Source of the DNA: JANQRX01 sp963663975
GTDB lineage: Bacteria; Pseudomonadota; Alphaproteobacteria; Rhizobiales; Kaistiaceae
Assembly (NCBI GenBank): GCA_963663975.2
Contig: CAXXRA010000006.1
Coordinates: 434,001-498,000 of the forward strand
Length of the DNA: 64,000 nt
Direction of reading: 5' to 3'
Part shown: positions 54,007 to 62,300 of the stretch, one piece after another
How positions within the stretch are numbered: the first letter of the stretch is position 1
Layout of the letters: each line of letters begins with the position of its first letter
Program-made: the position numbers and the translations under genes
Notes under the pieces: generated by a model
What the model was told of the DNA's origin: nothing
The model's database searches: none
What the model saw: only the letters and a program-made list of their open reading frames with translations

Positions 54007-54942
54007 ATGAGCCAAGCGACGGGCCGCATGGCGGCGAGCGCGGTCCTCTTAGCGGGGCCCACCGCGAGCGGCAAGTCGCGGCTGGCGCTCGACCTGGCGC
54101 GGCGGATGAATGGCGTCATCGTCAATGCCGACGCCATTCAGGTCTACCGCGAATTGAGGATACTCAGCGCCCGTCCGGACGCCAACGACGCAACGGCGGT
54201 GGAGCATCGCCTGTACGGTCACATCGCGGTGAGCGTGCGCTATTCCGTTGGCCAATGGTGCAGCGATGCTGCCGCGGTGCTGTCCGAGATCCGTTCGGCC
54301 GGACGGCTGCCGATCGTGGTCGGTGGTACCGGACTGTATTTCAAGGCTCTCACCGATGGGCTGGCCGCGGTTCCGCCGATCCCTGACGAGGTCAGGACGC
54401 GCTTGCAGGACATGTCCGCCGGACTCAGCAGCCGCCAGTTGCATGAGCGCCTGGCCGCCAGCGATCCGGAGGATGCCGAGCGGATCGGGCCGGGAGACCG
54501 AGGGCGTATTGTCCGGGCGCTGGAAGTCTTCGAAGCAACCGGCCGGTCACTGGCGGCGTGGCAACGCGCCGAGCAGGTTCGGCCGGTTCTGGATGCGCGT
54601 GGCGCCGCCAGAATTGTCCTCAACCCGGAGCGCCCGACACTTCACCGGCGAATCTCGGAGCGGACCGAGCAGATGATATCGGCCGGCGCGGCCGGAGAGG
54701 TGGAGGCGTTGATGCGGCTCGACCTCGATCCGGCTCTTCCCGCCATGAAGGCGATTGGCGTTCGCCAGCTGATCGCCCACTGGCGCGGTGAGGTATCGCT
54801 CGATGAGGCGGTGGCGGCGATGAAGACCGAGACCCGGCGCTACACCAAGCGCCAATCGACGTGGTTCCGCAACCAGATGGCGGATTGGACCGTGGCACAG
54901 GATGCGCCGGCGGTGCTTGACCTCGTTCGCCGGGCCGCCTAA
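54007..54942 (+). CDS. miaA: tRNA dimethylallyltransferase MiaA
   Basis: MiaA transfers a dimethylallyl group to A37 of tRNAs that read U-starting codons. The ATG at 54007 gives 311 residues; ATG 54028 is an alternative seven codons later. The P-loop AGPTASGKSRLALDLA lies near the N-terminus, NADAIQVYRELRILSARP is the family's DSxQVY region with A in place of the usual S, and VVGGTGLYFKALTDGL and RYTKRQSTWFRNQ complete the set. It is divergent from serB, with only 27 bp between starts. Confidence 0.95.
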   Translation: MSQATGRMAASAVLLAGPTASGKSRLALDLARRMNGVIVNADAIQVYRELRILSARPDANDATAVEHRLYGHIAVSVRYSVGQWCSDAAAVLSEIRSAGRLPIVVGGTGLYFKALTDGLAAVPPIPDEVRTRLQDMSAGLSSRQLHERLAASDPEDAERIGPGDRGRIVRALEVFEATGRSLAAWQRAEQVRPVLDARGAARIVLNPERPTLHRRISERTEQMISAGAAGEVEALMRLDLDPALPAMKAIGVRQLIAHWRGEVSLDEAVAAMKTETRRYTKRQSTWFRNQMADWTVAQDAPAVLDLVRRAA

Positions 54943-54945
54943 ACA
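54917..54945 (+). promoter_or_regulatory. Probable promoter of the ilv leader and ilvIH
   Basis: TTGACC (54917-54922) and TAAACA (54940-54945) are 17 bp apart, overlapping the end of miaA. The predicted start of transcription falls within a base or two of the leader ATG at 54952, so the leader peptide may be translated from a leaderless mRNA. Confidence 0.5.
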
Positions 54946-54951
54946 AGCCGC

Positions 54952-55008
54952 ATGACCAGATCGGCGATCATCGTAGTAGTCAGGCGCACCGCCGGGGCGG
55001 CCCCATAG
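54952..55008 (+). CDS. Branched-chain leader peptide of the ilvIH attenuator
   Basis: The 18-residue peptide is MTRSAIIVVVRRTAGAAP, with five consecutive Ile/Val codons (ATC ATC GTA GTA GTC). Such a run followed by a strong terminator is the hallmark of ribosome-mediated attenuation: slow translation at scarce Ile/Val would favour an antiterminator fold and let transcription reach ilvI. No Shine-Dalgarno sequence precedes it; AAGCCG is all that stands before the ATG. The call rests on sequence pattern and location. Confidence 0.8.
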   Translation: MTRSAIIVVVRRTAGAAP

Positions 55009-55035
55009 GGTCGTCACGAACGGTGGTGCGCACAT

Positions 55036-55056
55036 AGGCCCGTTAGGGCCTTTTTT
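55036..55056 (+). terminator. ilvIH attenuator terminator
   Basis: AGGCCC-GTTA-GGGCCT followed by six T residues forms a perfect intrinsic terminator between the leader peptide and ilvI. The GGGGCGGCCCC segment at 54994-55004, at the end of the leader peptide, offers alternative pairings for a regulatory switch. Confidence 0.9.
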
Positions 55057-55108
55057 ATTGGCTGATGCGATTTTCGCGGGCTGGACGTTGCGGTGAGTGG
55101 AGCGAGAC

Positions 55109-56875
55109 ATGGCACGGGAAATGACGGGCGCGGCGATTGTCGTTCAGGCGCTGATCGACCAGGGCGTGAAACATATTTTTGGCTATCCCGGAGGGGCGGT
55201 CCTGCCGATCTATGACGAGATCATTCAGCAGGAGAAACTGAAACACGTCCTGGTGCGCCACGAGCAGGGGGCCGGTCACGCGGCCGAGGGCTATGCCCGC
55301 TCGTCCGGTCGGGTCGGCGTGGCCCTGGTCACCTCGGGTCCCGGTGCCACCAACATGGTGACCCCGCTGACCGACGCGATGATGGATTCCGTTCCCCTGG
55401 TCTGCATCACCGGCCAGGTCCCGACCCATCTGATCGGCAATGACGCGTTTCAGGAGTGCGACACCGTCGGCATCACCCGGCCGAGCACCAAGCACAATTG
55501 GCTGGTGCGCGACGTCAACGATCTCGCCCGGGTCATTCACGAGGCCTTTTACGTCGCATCACATGGCCGTCCCGGTCCGGTGGTGGTCGACGTTCCCAAG
55601 GACGTCCAGTTTGCCACCGGCGTCTATATCTCACCCAAAAACGTCGTGCACCGAACCTACCACCCGCGGGTCGAGGGCGATGCCGATGCCATCCGTGCCG
55701 CTGTCGACCTGATCGCCGCCGCCAAGCGGCCGGTTTTCTACACCGGCGGCGGGGTAATCAATTCCGGACCGGAAGCCACTGAACTGCTGCGCGAGTTCGT
55801 GCGCACCACCGGCTATCCGATCACCTCGACGCTGATGGGCCTGGGCGCCTATCCGGCATCGGACAAGCAATGGCTGGGCATGCTGGGCATGCACGGCACC
55901 TTCGAGGCCAACAACGTCATGCATGATTGCGACGTGATGGTCGCCATCGGTTCCCGTTTCGACGACCGTATCACCGGCCGCGTCGACGCCTTTTCTCCCG
56001 GATCGAAAAAAATCCACATCGATATCGACCCGTCGTCGATCAACAAGAACATCCATGTCGACATCCCCATCATCGGTGACGTGACGCATGTCCTCAGAGC
56101 CATGATCGCGGAATGGACGTCAAAGCGGCGGCGCATCGACCGCACCGCGCTCAAGAACTGGTGGCGTCAGATCGACATCTGGCGCGCCCGTGAATGCCTG
56201 GCCTATCGCGACAGCCAAGACTTCATCATGCCGCAGCGCGCCGTCGAGCGCCTGTACGCACACACCCGCGACCGCGATGTCTACATCACCACCGAGGTCG
56301 GCCAGCACCAGATGTGGGCGGCGCAGTTCTTCGGTTTCGAGGAGCCCAACCACTGGATGACCTCGGGCGGCCTGGGCACGATGGGTTATGGCCTGCCTTC
56401 AGCGGTCGGCGTTCAAGTCGCGCATCCGAAGTCACTGGTGATCGATATCGCCGGCGATGCTTCGGTGCTGATGACCATGCAGGAGATGTCGACCGCGGTT
56501 CAGCATGACCTGCCGATCAAGATCTTCATCCTCAACAACCAGTATATGGGCATGGTCCGCCAGTGGCAGGAGCTGTTGCACGGCAACCGGGTCTCGCATT
56601 CCTACATGGACTCGCTGCCGGATTTCGTGAAGCTGGCAGAGGCCTATGGCGCCATCGGCATCCGGGCCGAAAAGCCCGCTGATCTGGACGACGCCATCGA
56701 CGAGATGCTAGCCGTCAAAAAACCGGTCATCTTCGATTGCCGGGTGGCGGCACTGGCCAACTGTTTCCCGATGATTCCTTCCGGAAAGGCGCATAACGAG
56801 ATGCTGCTTGGCGATGCGGTGAAGCGCGAAGATATCAGCCGTGCGATCGGTGCCGAAGGGAAGGTGCTGGTGTGA
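55109..56875 (+). CDS. ilvI: Acetolactate synthase large (catalytic) subunit
   Basis: The enzyme uses thiamine diphosphate, FAD and Mg to make acetolactate or acetohydroxybutyrate for Val, Leu and Ile synthesis. The ATG at 55109, with GGAG upstream, gives 588 residues; the GTG at 55097 is less likely. Motifs are KHIFGYPGGAVLPIYDE, RHEQGAGHAAEGYARSSG with the catalytic glutamate, the FAD-region MLGMHGTFEANNVMHD, and the ThDP/Mg motif DIAGDASVLMTMQE to NNQYMGMVRQWQ. ilvH overlaps its stop by 4 bp. Confidence 0.97.
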   Translation: MAREMTGAAIVVQALIDQGVKHIFGYPGGAVLPIYDEIIQQEKLKHVLVRHEQGAGHAAEGYARSSGRVGVALVTSGPGATNMVTPLTDAMMDSVPLVCITGQVPTHLIGNDAFQECDTVGITRPSTKHNWLVRDVNDLARVIHEAFYVASHGRPGPVVVDVPKDVQFATGVYISPKNVVHRTYHPRVEGDADAIRAAVDLIAAAKRPVFYTGGGVINSGPEATELLREFVRTTGYPITSTLMGLGAYPASDKQWLGMLGMHGTFEANNVMHDCDVMVAIGSRFDDRITGRVDAFSPGSKKIHIDIDPSSINKNIHVDIPIIGDVTHVLRAMIAEWTSKRRRIDRTALKNWWRQIDIWRARECLAYRDSQDFIMPQRAVERLYAHTRDRDVYITTEVGQHQMWAAQFFGFEEPNHWMTSGGLGTMGYGLPSAVGVQVAHPKSLVIDIAGDASVLMTMQEMSTAVQHDLPIKIFILNNQYMGMVRQWQELLHGNRVSHSYMDSLPDFVKLAEAYGAIGIRAEKPADLDDAIDEMLAVKKPVIFDCRVAALANCFPMIPSGKAHNEMLLGDAVKREDISRAIGAEGKVLV

Positions 56876-57519
56876 CCAAGGCGATCACACCGGCGCGCGG
56901 CAAGGGTGCCAAATCCAGCCGGCGGGCGTCAGCCAGGACCAAGGACTCGTTGAAGGTCCGCAAACCGGTTCAACCGCCGGCCTCGGCCTATTTCATCGAG
57001 GAGGTCCATGACCGCAGTGAGACCCACACGCTGTCGGTTGAGGTCGACAACGAACCCGGCGTGCTGGCCCGGGTGATCGGGCTGTTCTCCGGCCGCGGCT
57101 ACAATATCGACAGCCTGACGGTCTCCGAAACCGAGCACGCCCGCCATCTGTCGCGGATCACCGTGGTCACCACCGGCACGCCGGCGGTGCTCACCCAGAT
57201 CAAGCATCAGCTTGAACGGATGGTGCCGGTGCACTCGGTCTATGACCTGACGGAAATGGGGCGGCCGCTCGAACGCGAGCTGGCGCTGGTCAAGGTGCGC
57301 GGGGCGGGCAACGATCGGGTCGAGGCGCTGCGGCTGGCCGATGCGTTTGGCGCCACCGTCATCGACGCCACGGTCGAGCACTTTGTTTTCGAGGTGACCG
57401 GGCGTTCGTCCAAGATTGAGCAGTTCGTCAGCATCATGGCGCCGCTGGGGCTGGTCGAGGTCTGCCGCACCGGTGTTGCCGCCGTCGGGCGCGGTGCCGA
57501 CAGCATGGGCCAGGGCTGA
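56872..57519 (+). CDS. ilvH: Acetolactate synthase small (regulatory) subunit
   Basis: IlvH activates the large subunit and confers valine feedback inhibition. The GTG at 56872 overlaps the ilvI stop and gives 215 residues. A basic, non-conserved N-terminus of about 45 residues comes before the ACT domain (HTLSVEVDNEPGVLARVIGL then FSGRGYNIDSLTVSETE), followed by the C-terminal regulatory domain (RELALVKVRG, VFEVTGRSSKIEQFVSIM). The start could be the TTG at 56949, which would remove most of the extension; GTG is preferred because of the overlap. Confidence 0.96.
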   Translation: MTKAITPARGKGAKSSRRASARTKDSLKVRKPVQPPASAYFIEEVHDRSETHTLSVEVDNEPGVLARVIGLFSGRGYNIDSLTVSETEHARHLSRITVVTTGTPAVLTQIKHQLERMVPVHSVYDLTEMGRPLERELALVKVRGAGNDRVEALRLADAFGATVIDATVEHFVFEVTGRSSKIEQFVSIMAPLGLVEVCRTGVAAVGRGADSMGQG

Positions 57520-57522
57520 GAA

Positions 57523-58130
57523 ATGTCGGTCGAGCTCGCGGTCGGCCTGATCGGCTTCGCCGTCGTGACCCTGTTCACGCCCGGTCCCAACAACCTGATG
57601 CTGATGGCGTCCGGCTTGAACTACGGGTTCGAGCGGACCCAGCCCCATGCCACCGGGGTGGCGCTCGGCTTCGGCTTCATGGTTCTGCTCGTCGGTCTTG
57701 GCATCGGCGCGATTTTTTCCGCCTATCCGATCCTCTACTCGGTCCTGCGCTTCGTCGGCGCGGCCTACCTTCTGTTCCTCGCCTGGCGCATCGCGACGGC
57801 GGGGCCGTTCGAGGAAAACGGTGGTTCGATCCGGCGGCCGATGACATTCCTGCAGGCCGTCGCCTTCCAATGGGTGAACCCGAAGGCTTGGGTGATGCGA
57901 TCGCCTCGGTGACGGTTTATGCGGCGCTGTTGGCCTTTCCGCTCAACATCCTGGCGATCTCGGCCGTGTTCGCGACCATCGGGTTCCTGTCGGCGTGGAC
58001 CTGGGTGCTGTTCGGGCTGGGGATCAAGCGGCTGGTCAGGAACCCGCGCGCGGTTCGCGTTGTGAACCTCGTCATGGCGCTGGCGCTGGTCGCTTCGCTC
58101 TATCCGGTGCTCGCCGGGCACGCCACCTGA
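57523..58130 (+). pseudogene. LysE-family exporter with one frameshift
   Basis: LysE/RhtB proteins export amino acids across the inner membrane. The first frame starts MSVELAVGLIGFAVVTLFTP and shows the family motif TPGPNNLMLMASGLNYG, then reaches FQWVNPKAWVM. A second frame picks up IASVTVYAALLAFPLNILAI to the end. At the junction (57894-57900) the sequence is GTGATGCGATCG where GTGATGGCGATCG is expected, so one G is missing. Restoring it gives 202 residues and six helices, a normal length. It could be a pseudogene or a sequence error. Confidence 0.85.
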
Positions 58131-58141
58131 GGAGCCGGTCG

Positions 58142-58816
58142 ATGTCCGATTTCAGGGGCTTCGGGCCCAAGGCGCTCGATTTCTTCAAGGCGCTGAAGTT
58201 TCACCAGAGCAAGGATTGGTTCCAGGACAATCGCAGCCTCTATCAGAGCGAGGTGCTCGATCCGATGATTGCCCTGCTCGACGATCTGACGGAGCGCTTC
58301 GGCAAGCGCCGCATTCCGCTCAGGGCCGACGGCAAACGTTCGATTTTCCGCATTCACCGCGACGTGCGCTTCGCCAAGGACAAGAGCCCGTACAAGACCC
58401 ATGCCGGGGCGGTGATGACCCGCAGCGGCGGCAAGAACGAGAACGGGCTGCTCTACATCCACATCGATCCGGAAGGCTGTTTCGTGGTGGCCGGTTTTTA
58501 CACCCCGGCATCGCCCGAATTGCCCCGGGTCAGACAGGCGATCGCTTCCAATCAGCGCGGCTTCAGACGCGTACTGACCTTGCTCGACAAAGGCGGGCTC
58601 GAGTTGTCGGCCAGCTCCCGGCTCCAACGCGTACCGCGCGGTTTCGAGGAGCTGAAGGATGGGCCACTCGACGAAATCATCCGCCTCAAGTCGTTCATGA
58701 CCGAGGAAAGGATTGCTGCGCGGGCGATCAAATCGCCCAAGCTGGCCGAGACGATCGTCGATTTTGCCGGACGCGCACTGCCATTGCTGCGCTTCGGCTG
58801 GAAGGCGCTCGATTAG
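58142..58816 (+). CDS. DUF2461 / TIGR02453 family protein
   Basis: This 224-residue protein belongs to the DUF2461 family, whose function is unknown. The ATG at 58142 begins MSDFRGFGPKALDFFKALK; KDWFQDNRSLYQSEV, IFRIHRDVRFAKDKSPYKTH and GGFYTPASPE-like AGFYTPASPELPRVRQAI are characteristic family segments. No signal peptide or membrane helix is seen, so it is probably cytoplasmic. It follows the lysE-like gene by 11 bp on the same strand and its TAG stop is fused to a short repeat remnant. Confidence 0.9.
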   Translation: MSDFRGFGPKALDFFKALKFHQSKDWFQDNRSLYQSEVLDPMIALLDDLTERFGKRRIPLRADGKRSIFRIHRDVRFAKDKSPYKTHAGAVMTRSGGKNENGLLYIHIDPEGCFVVAGFYTPASPELPRVRQAIASNQRGFRRVLTLLDKGGLELSASSRLQRVPRGFEELKDGPLDEIIRLKSFMTEERIAARAIKSPKLAETIVDFAGRALPLLRFGWKALD

Positions 58817-58840
58817 AGCCCTCTGGACCGAAAGGGCTGC
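58814..58840. repeat. Short repeat remnant at the DUF2461 stop codon
   Basis: The stop TAG is followed by AGCCCTCTGGACCGAAAGGGCT, where AGCCCT and AGGGCT pair as a small hairpin. It resembles the two outer tips of the CTAG-bounded palindrome joined with the middle lost. It could serve as a weak terminator. Confidence 0.45.
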
Positions 58841-58903
58841 CAAGTTCGCGACCCCGCGCCGCGACATTGCGCGACCACCGTCCGCCGGTAGAAACGCGCG
58901 GAT

Positions 58904-59075
58904 CTAGAGCCCTTTCGACCAACTCAGGGTCAATTCTGTTTCACGATTGGCGGGCGCCCAATGCCGAAACGATCTCCGACGATGCTCAAGCATCGCCAGT
59001 CGACCGTTTCGACCCTGGAATCACCTCGCCAATCGTGAAACAGAATTGACCCTGAGTTGGTCGAAAGGGCTCTAG
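58904..59075. repeat. 172-bp palindromic element bounded by CTAG
   Basis: The two 50-bp arms are near-perfect inverted repeats. The left begins CTAGAGCCCTTTCGACCAAC and continues through TCTGTTTCACGATTGGCG; the right is its reverse complement ending GGGCTCTAG. The 70-bp centre holds smaller nested hairpins (CGAAACG ... CGTTTCG, and GATGC TCAA GCATC). The whole could fold into one long stem or cruciform. No reading frame of note lies in it. A divergent copy is at 27633-27879 and partial ends are at 42866, 52229 and 58814. It resembles a non-autonomous MITE-like repeat; no parent transposase is in the window. Confidence 0.88.
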
Positions 59076-59129
59076 CCAATTCGGACGCTGGCCGGCCGGC
59101 CGGAGTTCATTGGAAAGAAGGGATACTTC

Positions 59130-60149
59130 ATGCGCGTCTATTACGATCGGGATGCCGATCTCAATCTGATCAAGTCGAAGAAGGTGGCCATCATCGGCTA
59201 TGGCAGCCAGGGCCATGCCCACGCGTTGAACCTCAAGGATTCCGGCGTCCAGGACCTCGTGATCGCGCTGCGCGAAGGATCGTCCTCGGCCGCCAAGGCG
59301 GAAGCTGCCGGTCTGACCGTGACGAGCGTGGCCGAAGCTGCCGGCCGGGCCGATCTCCTGATGATGTGCACGCCGGACGAATTGCAGGCCGATATCTGGC
59401 GGGACCACATCGCAGACAACATCCGCGACGGCGCGGCGATCGGGTTCGCCCACGGCCTCAACGTCCACTTCAACCTGATCGAAGCGAAGAAATCGGTCGA
59501 CGTGATCATGATCGCGCCCAAGGGGCCCGGTCATACCGTGCGCGGCGAATACCAGAAGGGCGGCGGCGTGCCGTGCCTGATGGCGATCGCTCAGGACGCC
59601 TCGGGCAACGCCCACGACCTTTGTCTGTCCTATGCCAGCGCCATCGGCGGCGGCCGTTCCGGGATCATCGAGACGACGTTCCAGGAGGAGTGCGAAACCG
59701 ATTTGTTCGGCGAGCAGGTGGTCCTGTGCGGCGGCCTGGTGGAGCTGATCCGGGCCGGTTACGAAACCCTGATCGAGGCTGGTTATGCACCCGAGATGGC
59801 CTATTTCGAGTGCCTTCACGAGGTCAAACTGATTGTCGACCTGATCTATGAGGGCGGCATCGCCAACATGAACTACTCGATCTCCAACACCGCCGAATTC
59901 GGCGAGTACATTTCCGGACCGCGGATTGTTACCGATGAGACCCGGGCCGAAATGCGCCGCATCCTCAAGGACATTCAGACCGGCGCCTTCACCACCGAAT
60001 GGATGCGGGAAAACAGGGCCGGTCAGCCGAAGTTCAAGGCGATCCGACGGCTCAACGATGCCCACTCGATCGAGGAGGTCGGCGAGCGCCTGCGCGCCAT
60101 GATGCCGTGGATCGGCGCCAACAAGCTGGTCGACAAGGACAAGAACTGA
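59130..60149 (+). CDS. ilvC: Ketol-acid reductoisomerase
   Basis: IlvC converts acetolactate to dihydroxyisovalerate with NADPH and Mg. The 339 residues are the class I (short) form: NADPH-binding GYGSQGHAHALNLKDSG at about 25-41, FAHGLNVHF, and MIAPKGPGHTVR. The Mg-binding domain has DLFGEQVVLCGGLVELI and YFECLHEVKLIVDLIYEGG. It is preceded by AAAGAAGGGATACTTC and ends at a strong terminator. The palindromic element lies just upstream, so ilvC probably has its own promoter; none was identified with confidence. Confidence 0.97.
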   Translation: MRVYYDRDADLNLIKSKKVAIIGYGSQGHAHALNLKDSGVQDLVIALREGSSSAAKAEAAGLTVTSVAEAAGRADLLMMCTPDELQADIWRDHIADNIRDGAAIGFAHGLNVHFNLIEAKKSVDVIMIAPKGPGHTVRGEYQKGGGVPCLMAIAQDASGNAHDLCLSYASAIGGGRSGIIETTFQEECETDLFGEQVVLCGGLVELIRAGYETLIEAGYAPEMAYFECLHEVKLIVDLIYEGGIANMNYSISNTAEFGEYISGPRIVTDETRAEMRRILKDIQTGAFTTEWMRENRAGQPKFKAIRRLNDAHSIEEVGERLRAMMPWIGANKLVDKDKN

Positions 60150-60168
60150 CGGGTTGTTCGCACGCACG

Positions 60169-60204
60169 AAAAAAACCCCCGGGCGTGTTCCGGGGGTTTT
60201 TTTG
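60169..60204. terminator. Bidirectional terminator after ilvC
   Basis: A run of A residues, then ACCCCCGG-GCGTGTT-CCGGGGGT, then seven T residues make a strong intrinsic terminator. The A run on the other side lets it also end transcripts of the convergent BA14K gene. Confidence 0.95.
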
Positions 60205-60226
60205 ATTGAGGCTGACGCGCCGCTGT

Positions 60227-60583
60227 TCAGTAGGGGCTGTAACAGACCCTTATCCGGCCGTGGAAGTCGACCCAGGTGTTGGTGCCGTGGTTGTAGCTTC
60301 TATATTGCGATGCGCACCACGACGAATGATGGCTGTGGACCGGAGCCGGGTAGTAGCCATAGGGCGGCGGATAGGGTGCATAGTACGGGTAGGGTTCATA
60401 GTACGGGCGGGGTACATACAGCGAGCCGGCAAGTGCACCCGCCGCAAGCCCGAAGATGATCGCCGCCCCGACGTTGTTGCCGCCGTGGTGGTGCCCTTTG
60501 TGGGCCTCGGCCGTGACCGTGCCCGCCGTGATGGTGGCCGCCGCCAGCGCGCCGGCAAGGGCCAGGGAAACGGATTTTCGCAT
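60227..60583 (-). CDS. BA14K-family secreted protein
   Basis: This 118-residue protein has a cleavable signal peptide (MRKSVSLALAGALAAATITA, cleavage near residue 25), a His/Gly-rich stretch and a second hydrophobic helix at about 40-55. A Tyr/Pro-rich middle follows (PYYEPYPYYAPYPPPYGYYP). The C-terminal BA14K motif is WCASQYRSYNHGTNTWVDF, with cysteines at WC and at RVCYSPY. Members are known in Brucella and other Hyphomicrobiales as envelope proteins with lectin-like activity; the role here is unproven. It converges with ilvC across the shared terminator. Confidence 0.88.
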   Translation of the reverse strand: MRKSVSLALAGALAAATITAGTVTAEAHKGHHHGGNNVGAAIIFGLAAGALAGSLYVPRPYYEPYPYYAPYPPPYGYYPAPVHSHHSSWCASQYRSYNHGTNTWVDFHGRIRVCYSPY

Positions 60584-60790
60584 GGGCCACTCTCCAAAGA
60601 CATATGACAACTGCGCCCACACTGGCGCACTTATGCCACCCTGCCATCGATATGATGAACGTATCCTGAACGACGGCTGAAGACCTTGAAACCCGCCAAT
60701 CCGGCTTGACGGGCCGGGCGGCCCACGCCACAAGCCGTCGTCAGCAGTTGGCGCCAGCAGGTGTGGCCCAGCAGGTGGGAACGGGGCAAC

Positions 60791-61699
60791 ATGAAACGAC
60801 GCTACGCCATTCTCGACGTTTTTGCCGACACGCCGCTGGAGGGCAATCCGCTTGCCGTCGTCAGCGACTGCGACGGGCTCGATCAGCAGCGGATGCAGCG
60901 AATCGCGCGCGAGTTCAATCTCAGCGAGACCGTGTTCGTCCTGCCGGCGGAGAATTCCGTTCACAGCGCCCGCATCCGGATCTTCACACCGGCGCACGAA
61001 ATGCCGTTCGCCGGCCACCCCACGGTCGGGACGGCGGTCCTGATCGGGCTCCTGCGTGGTCGCGACGCACCCGGCCAGCCGGAAATGGTGGTGGTGCTCG
61101 AGGAGGAAGTGGGCACGGTGCGGTGCGGGGTTTTCCTGCGTAGCGAAAATGTCGCCCACGCGATTTTCGATTTGCCGCGGCTGCCCGAACCAATGAGGCG
61201 TGAACTCGACCGGGACGCGGTTGCCGGGGCACTCGGCCTGGCGTCGAGCGAGATCGGCTTCGAGAATCATCTGCCGGTGGTTTATTCGGCCGGGTTTCCG
61301 TATCGCATCGTGCCGGTGCGCGATCTCGACACGCTCGCCAAGGCGGCGCCCAACCCTTCGCTGTGGCCGGCGGCTTTCGGCGAGTTGCCGAACTCCACCT
61401 ATGTCTATTGCCGACAGAGCGCCCATCACCAGCGAGATTTCCGCGCGCGCATGTTTGCCCCCATGGCCGGGATCGGCGAAGACCCGGCAACCGGAAGCGC
61501 GGTGGCGGCGCTGGCCGGCGTTATTCACAAGTTCGACGGCCTGCGGCCAGGGTCGCATCGCTTCGTGATCGAGCAGGGGATCGAGATGGGCCGGCCCAGC
61601 CTGATCGTGCTCGAAATCGATGTCACCGGGGGGAGGATCGAAGCCGCCCGGGTCGGCGGCGATGCGGTGCTGATCGCGGAAGGCTCGATCGACGTGTGA
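60791..61699 (+). CDS. PhzF-family isomerase
   Basis: PhzF-like proteins are cytoplasmic isomerases with two similar halves, of mostly unknown substrate; in phenazine producers PhzF acts in phenazine synthesis, but no phenazine genes are here. The ATG at 60791 gives 302 residues. Motifs are LDVFADTPLEGNPLAVV, REFNLSETVFVLP with the catalytic glutamate, PAHEMPFAGHPTVGTA, and EDPATGSAVAALAGVI in the second half. It is divergent from the BA14K gene across 207 bp in which I see no gene. Confidence 0.92.
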   Translation: MKRRYAILDVFADTPLEGNPLAVVSDCDGLDQQRMQRIAREFNLSETVFVLPAENSVHSARIRIFTPAHEMPFAGHPTVGTAVLIGLLRGRDAPGQPEMVVVLEEEVGTVRCGVFLRSENVAHAIFDLPRLPEPMRRELDRDAVAGALGLASSEIGFENHLPVVYSAGFPYRIVPVRDLDTLAKAAPNPSLWPAAFGELPNSTYVYCRQSAHHQRDFRARMFAPMAGIGEDPATGSAVAALAGVIHKFDGLRPGSHRFVIEQGIEMGRPSLIVLEIDVTGGRIEAARVGGDAVLIAEGSIDV

Positions 61700-61779
61700 G
61701 ATCGGGAGATATCGCGACCGATCGGCTGTTCTGCTAAACTTTTCGCCATTGACGACTCACCATCGCGGAGGGGCGCGGC

Positions 61780-62196
61780 ATGAACCAGGTTCTTCTCATC
61801 CTTCATCTTCTGGGCTTCGGCGCGGCCGCAGCGGCTGGTATCGGCAATGGAGTGGTTGGCGCCCAGATCGCCGCTTCGCCCGGCGATGCGCCTGTGTTTC
61901 AGCGGATTCCCCCGATTCTGGCGCGGATCGGCCAGATCGGCCTGGCCCTTCTGTGGATCACTGGACCCATCCTGCTGTGGAGCAAATATGACGGGGGGGC
62001 CGGGATTTCACCGGCTTTCTGGCTCAAGCTTCTCGGCGCCGTCGTCATCACCGTGCTGGTGGTGATGATCGATCTTCGGATCCGGAAGGTCCAAAAGGGC
62101 GACATGTCGGCAGCGGCACAATTGCCGTTGCTCGGGCGGATCGCCGGCCTCACCCTGCTGTGGATCTTGATCTTCGCCGTCATCACCTTCAATTAA
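61780..62196 (+). CDS. Small membrane protein, four helices
   Basis: I cannot place this 138-residue protein in a named family with confidence. It has four membrane helices: about 2-24 (VLLILHLLGFGAAAAAGIG), 47-68 (IGQIGLALLWITGPILLW), 80-98 (FWLKLLGAVVITVLVVMIDL), and 117-137 (RIAGLTLLWILIFAVITF). The layout, with histidine H9 in the first helix, recalls DUF2269/CopD-like small membrane proteins. It is 80 bp after phzF and may share its transcript. Confidence 0.8.
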   Translation: MNQVLLILHLLGFGAAAAAGIGNGVVGAQIAASPGDAPVFQRIPPILARIGQIGLALLWITGPILLWSKYDGGAGISPAFWLKLLGAVVITVLVVMIDLRIRKVQKGDMSAAAQLPLLGRIAGLTLLWILIFAVITFN

Positions 62197-62300
62197 CGCG
62201 ATCTTCGGTTTTGGTTGCGTTTTTGAACGGGCCTTGGCACTAATACCGGCGCCAGTGGCGCGGCCACGCTTGATGTGGCCCAAAATCAGAGCCGGTCCCG

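Noticed and set aside
62216..62251. Possible leuA promoter (TTGCGT or TTGAAC with TAATAC at 62241)
   Set aside because: Spacings of 19 or 12 bp do not fit a standard promoter, so it was not called.
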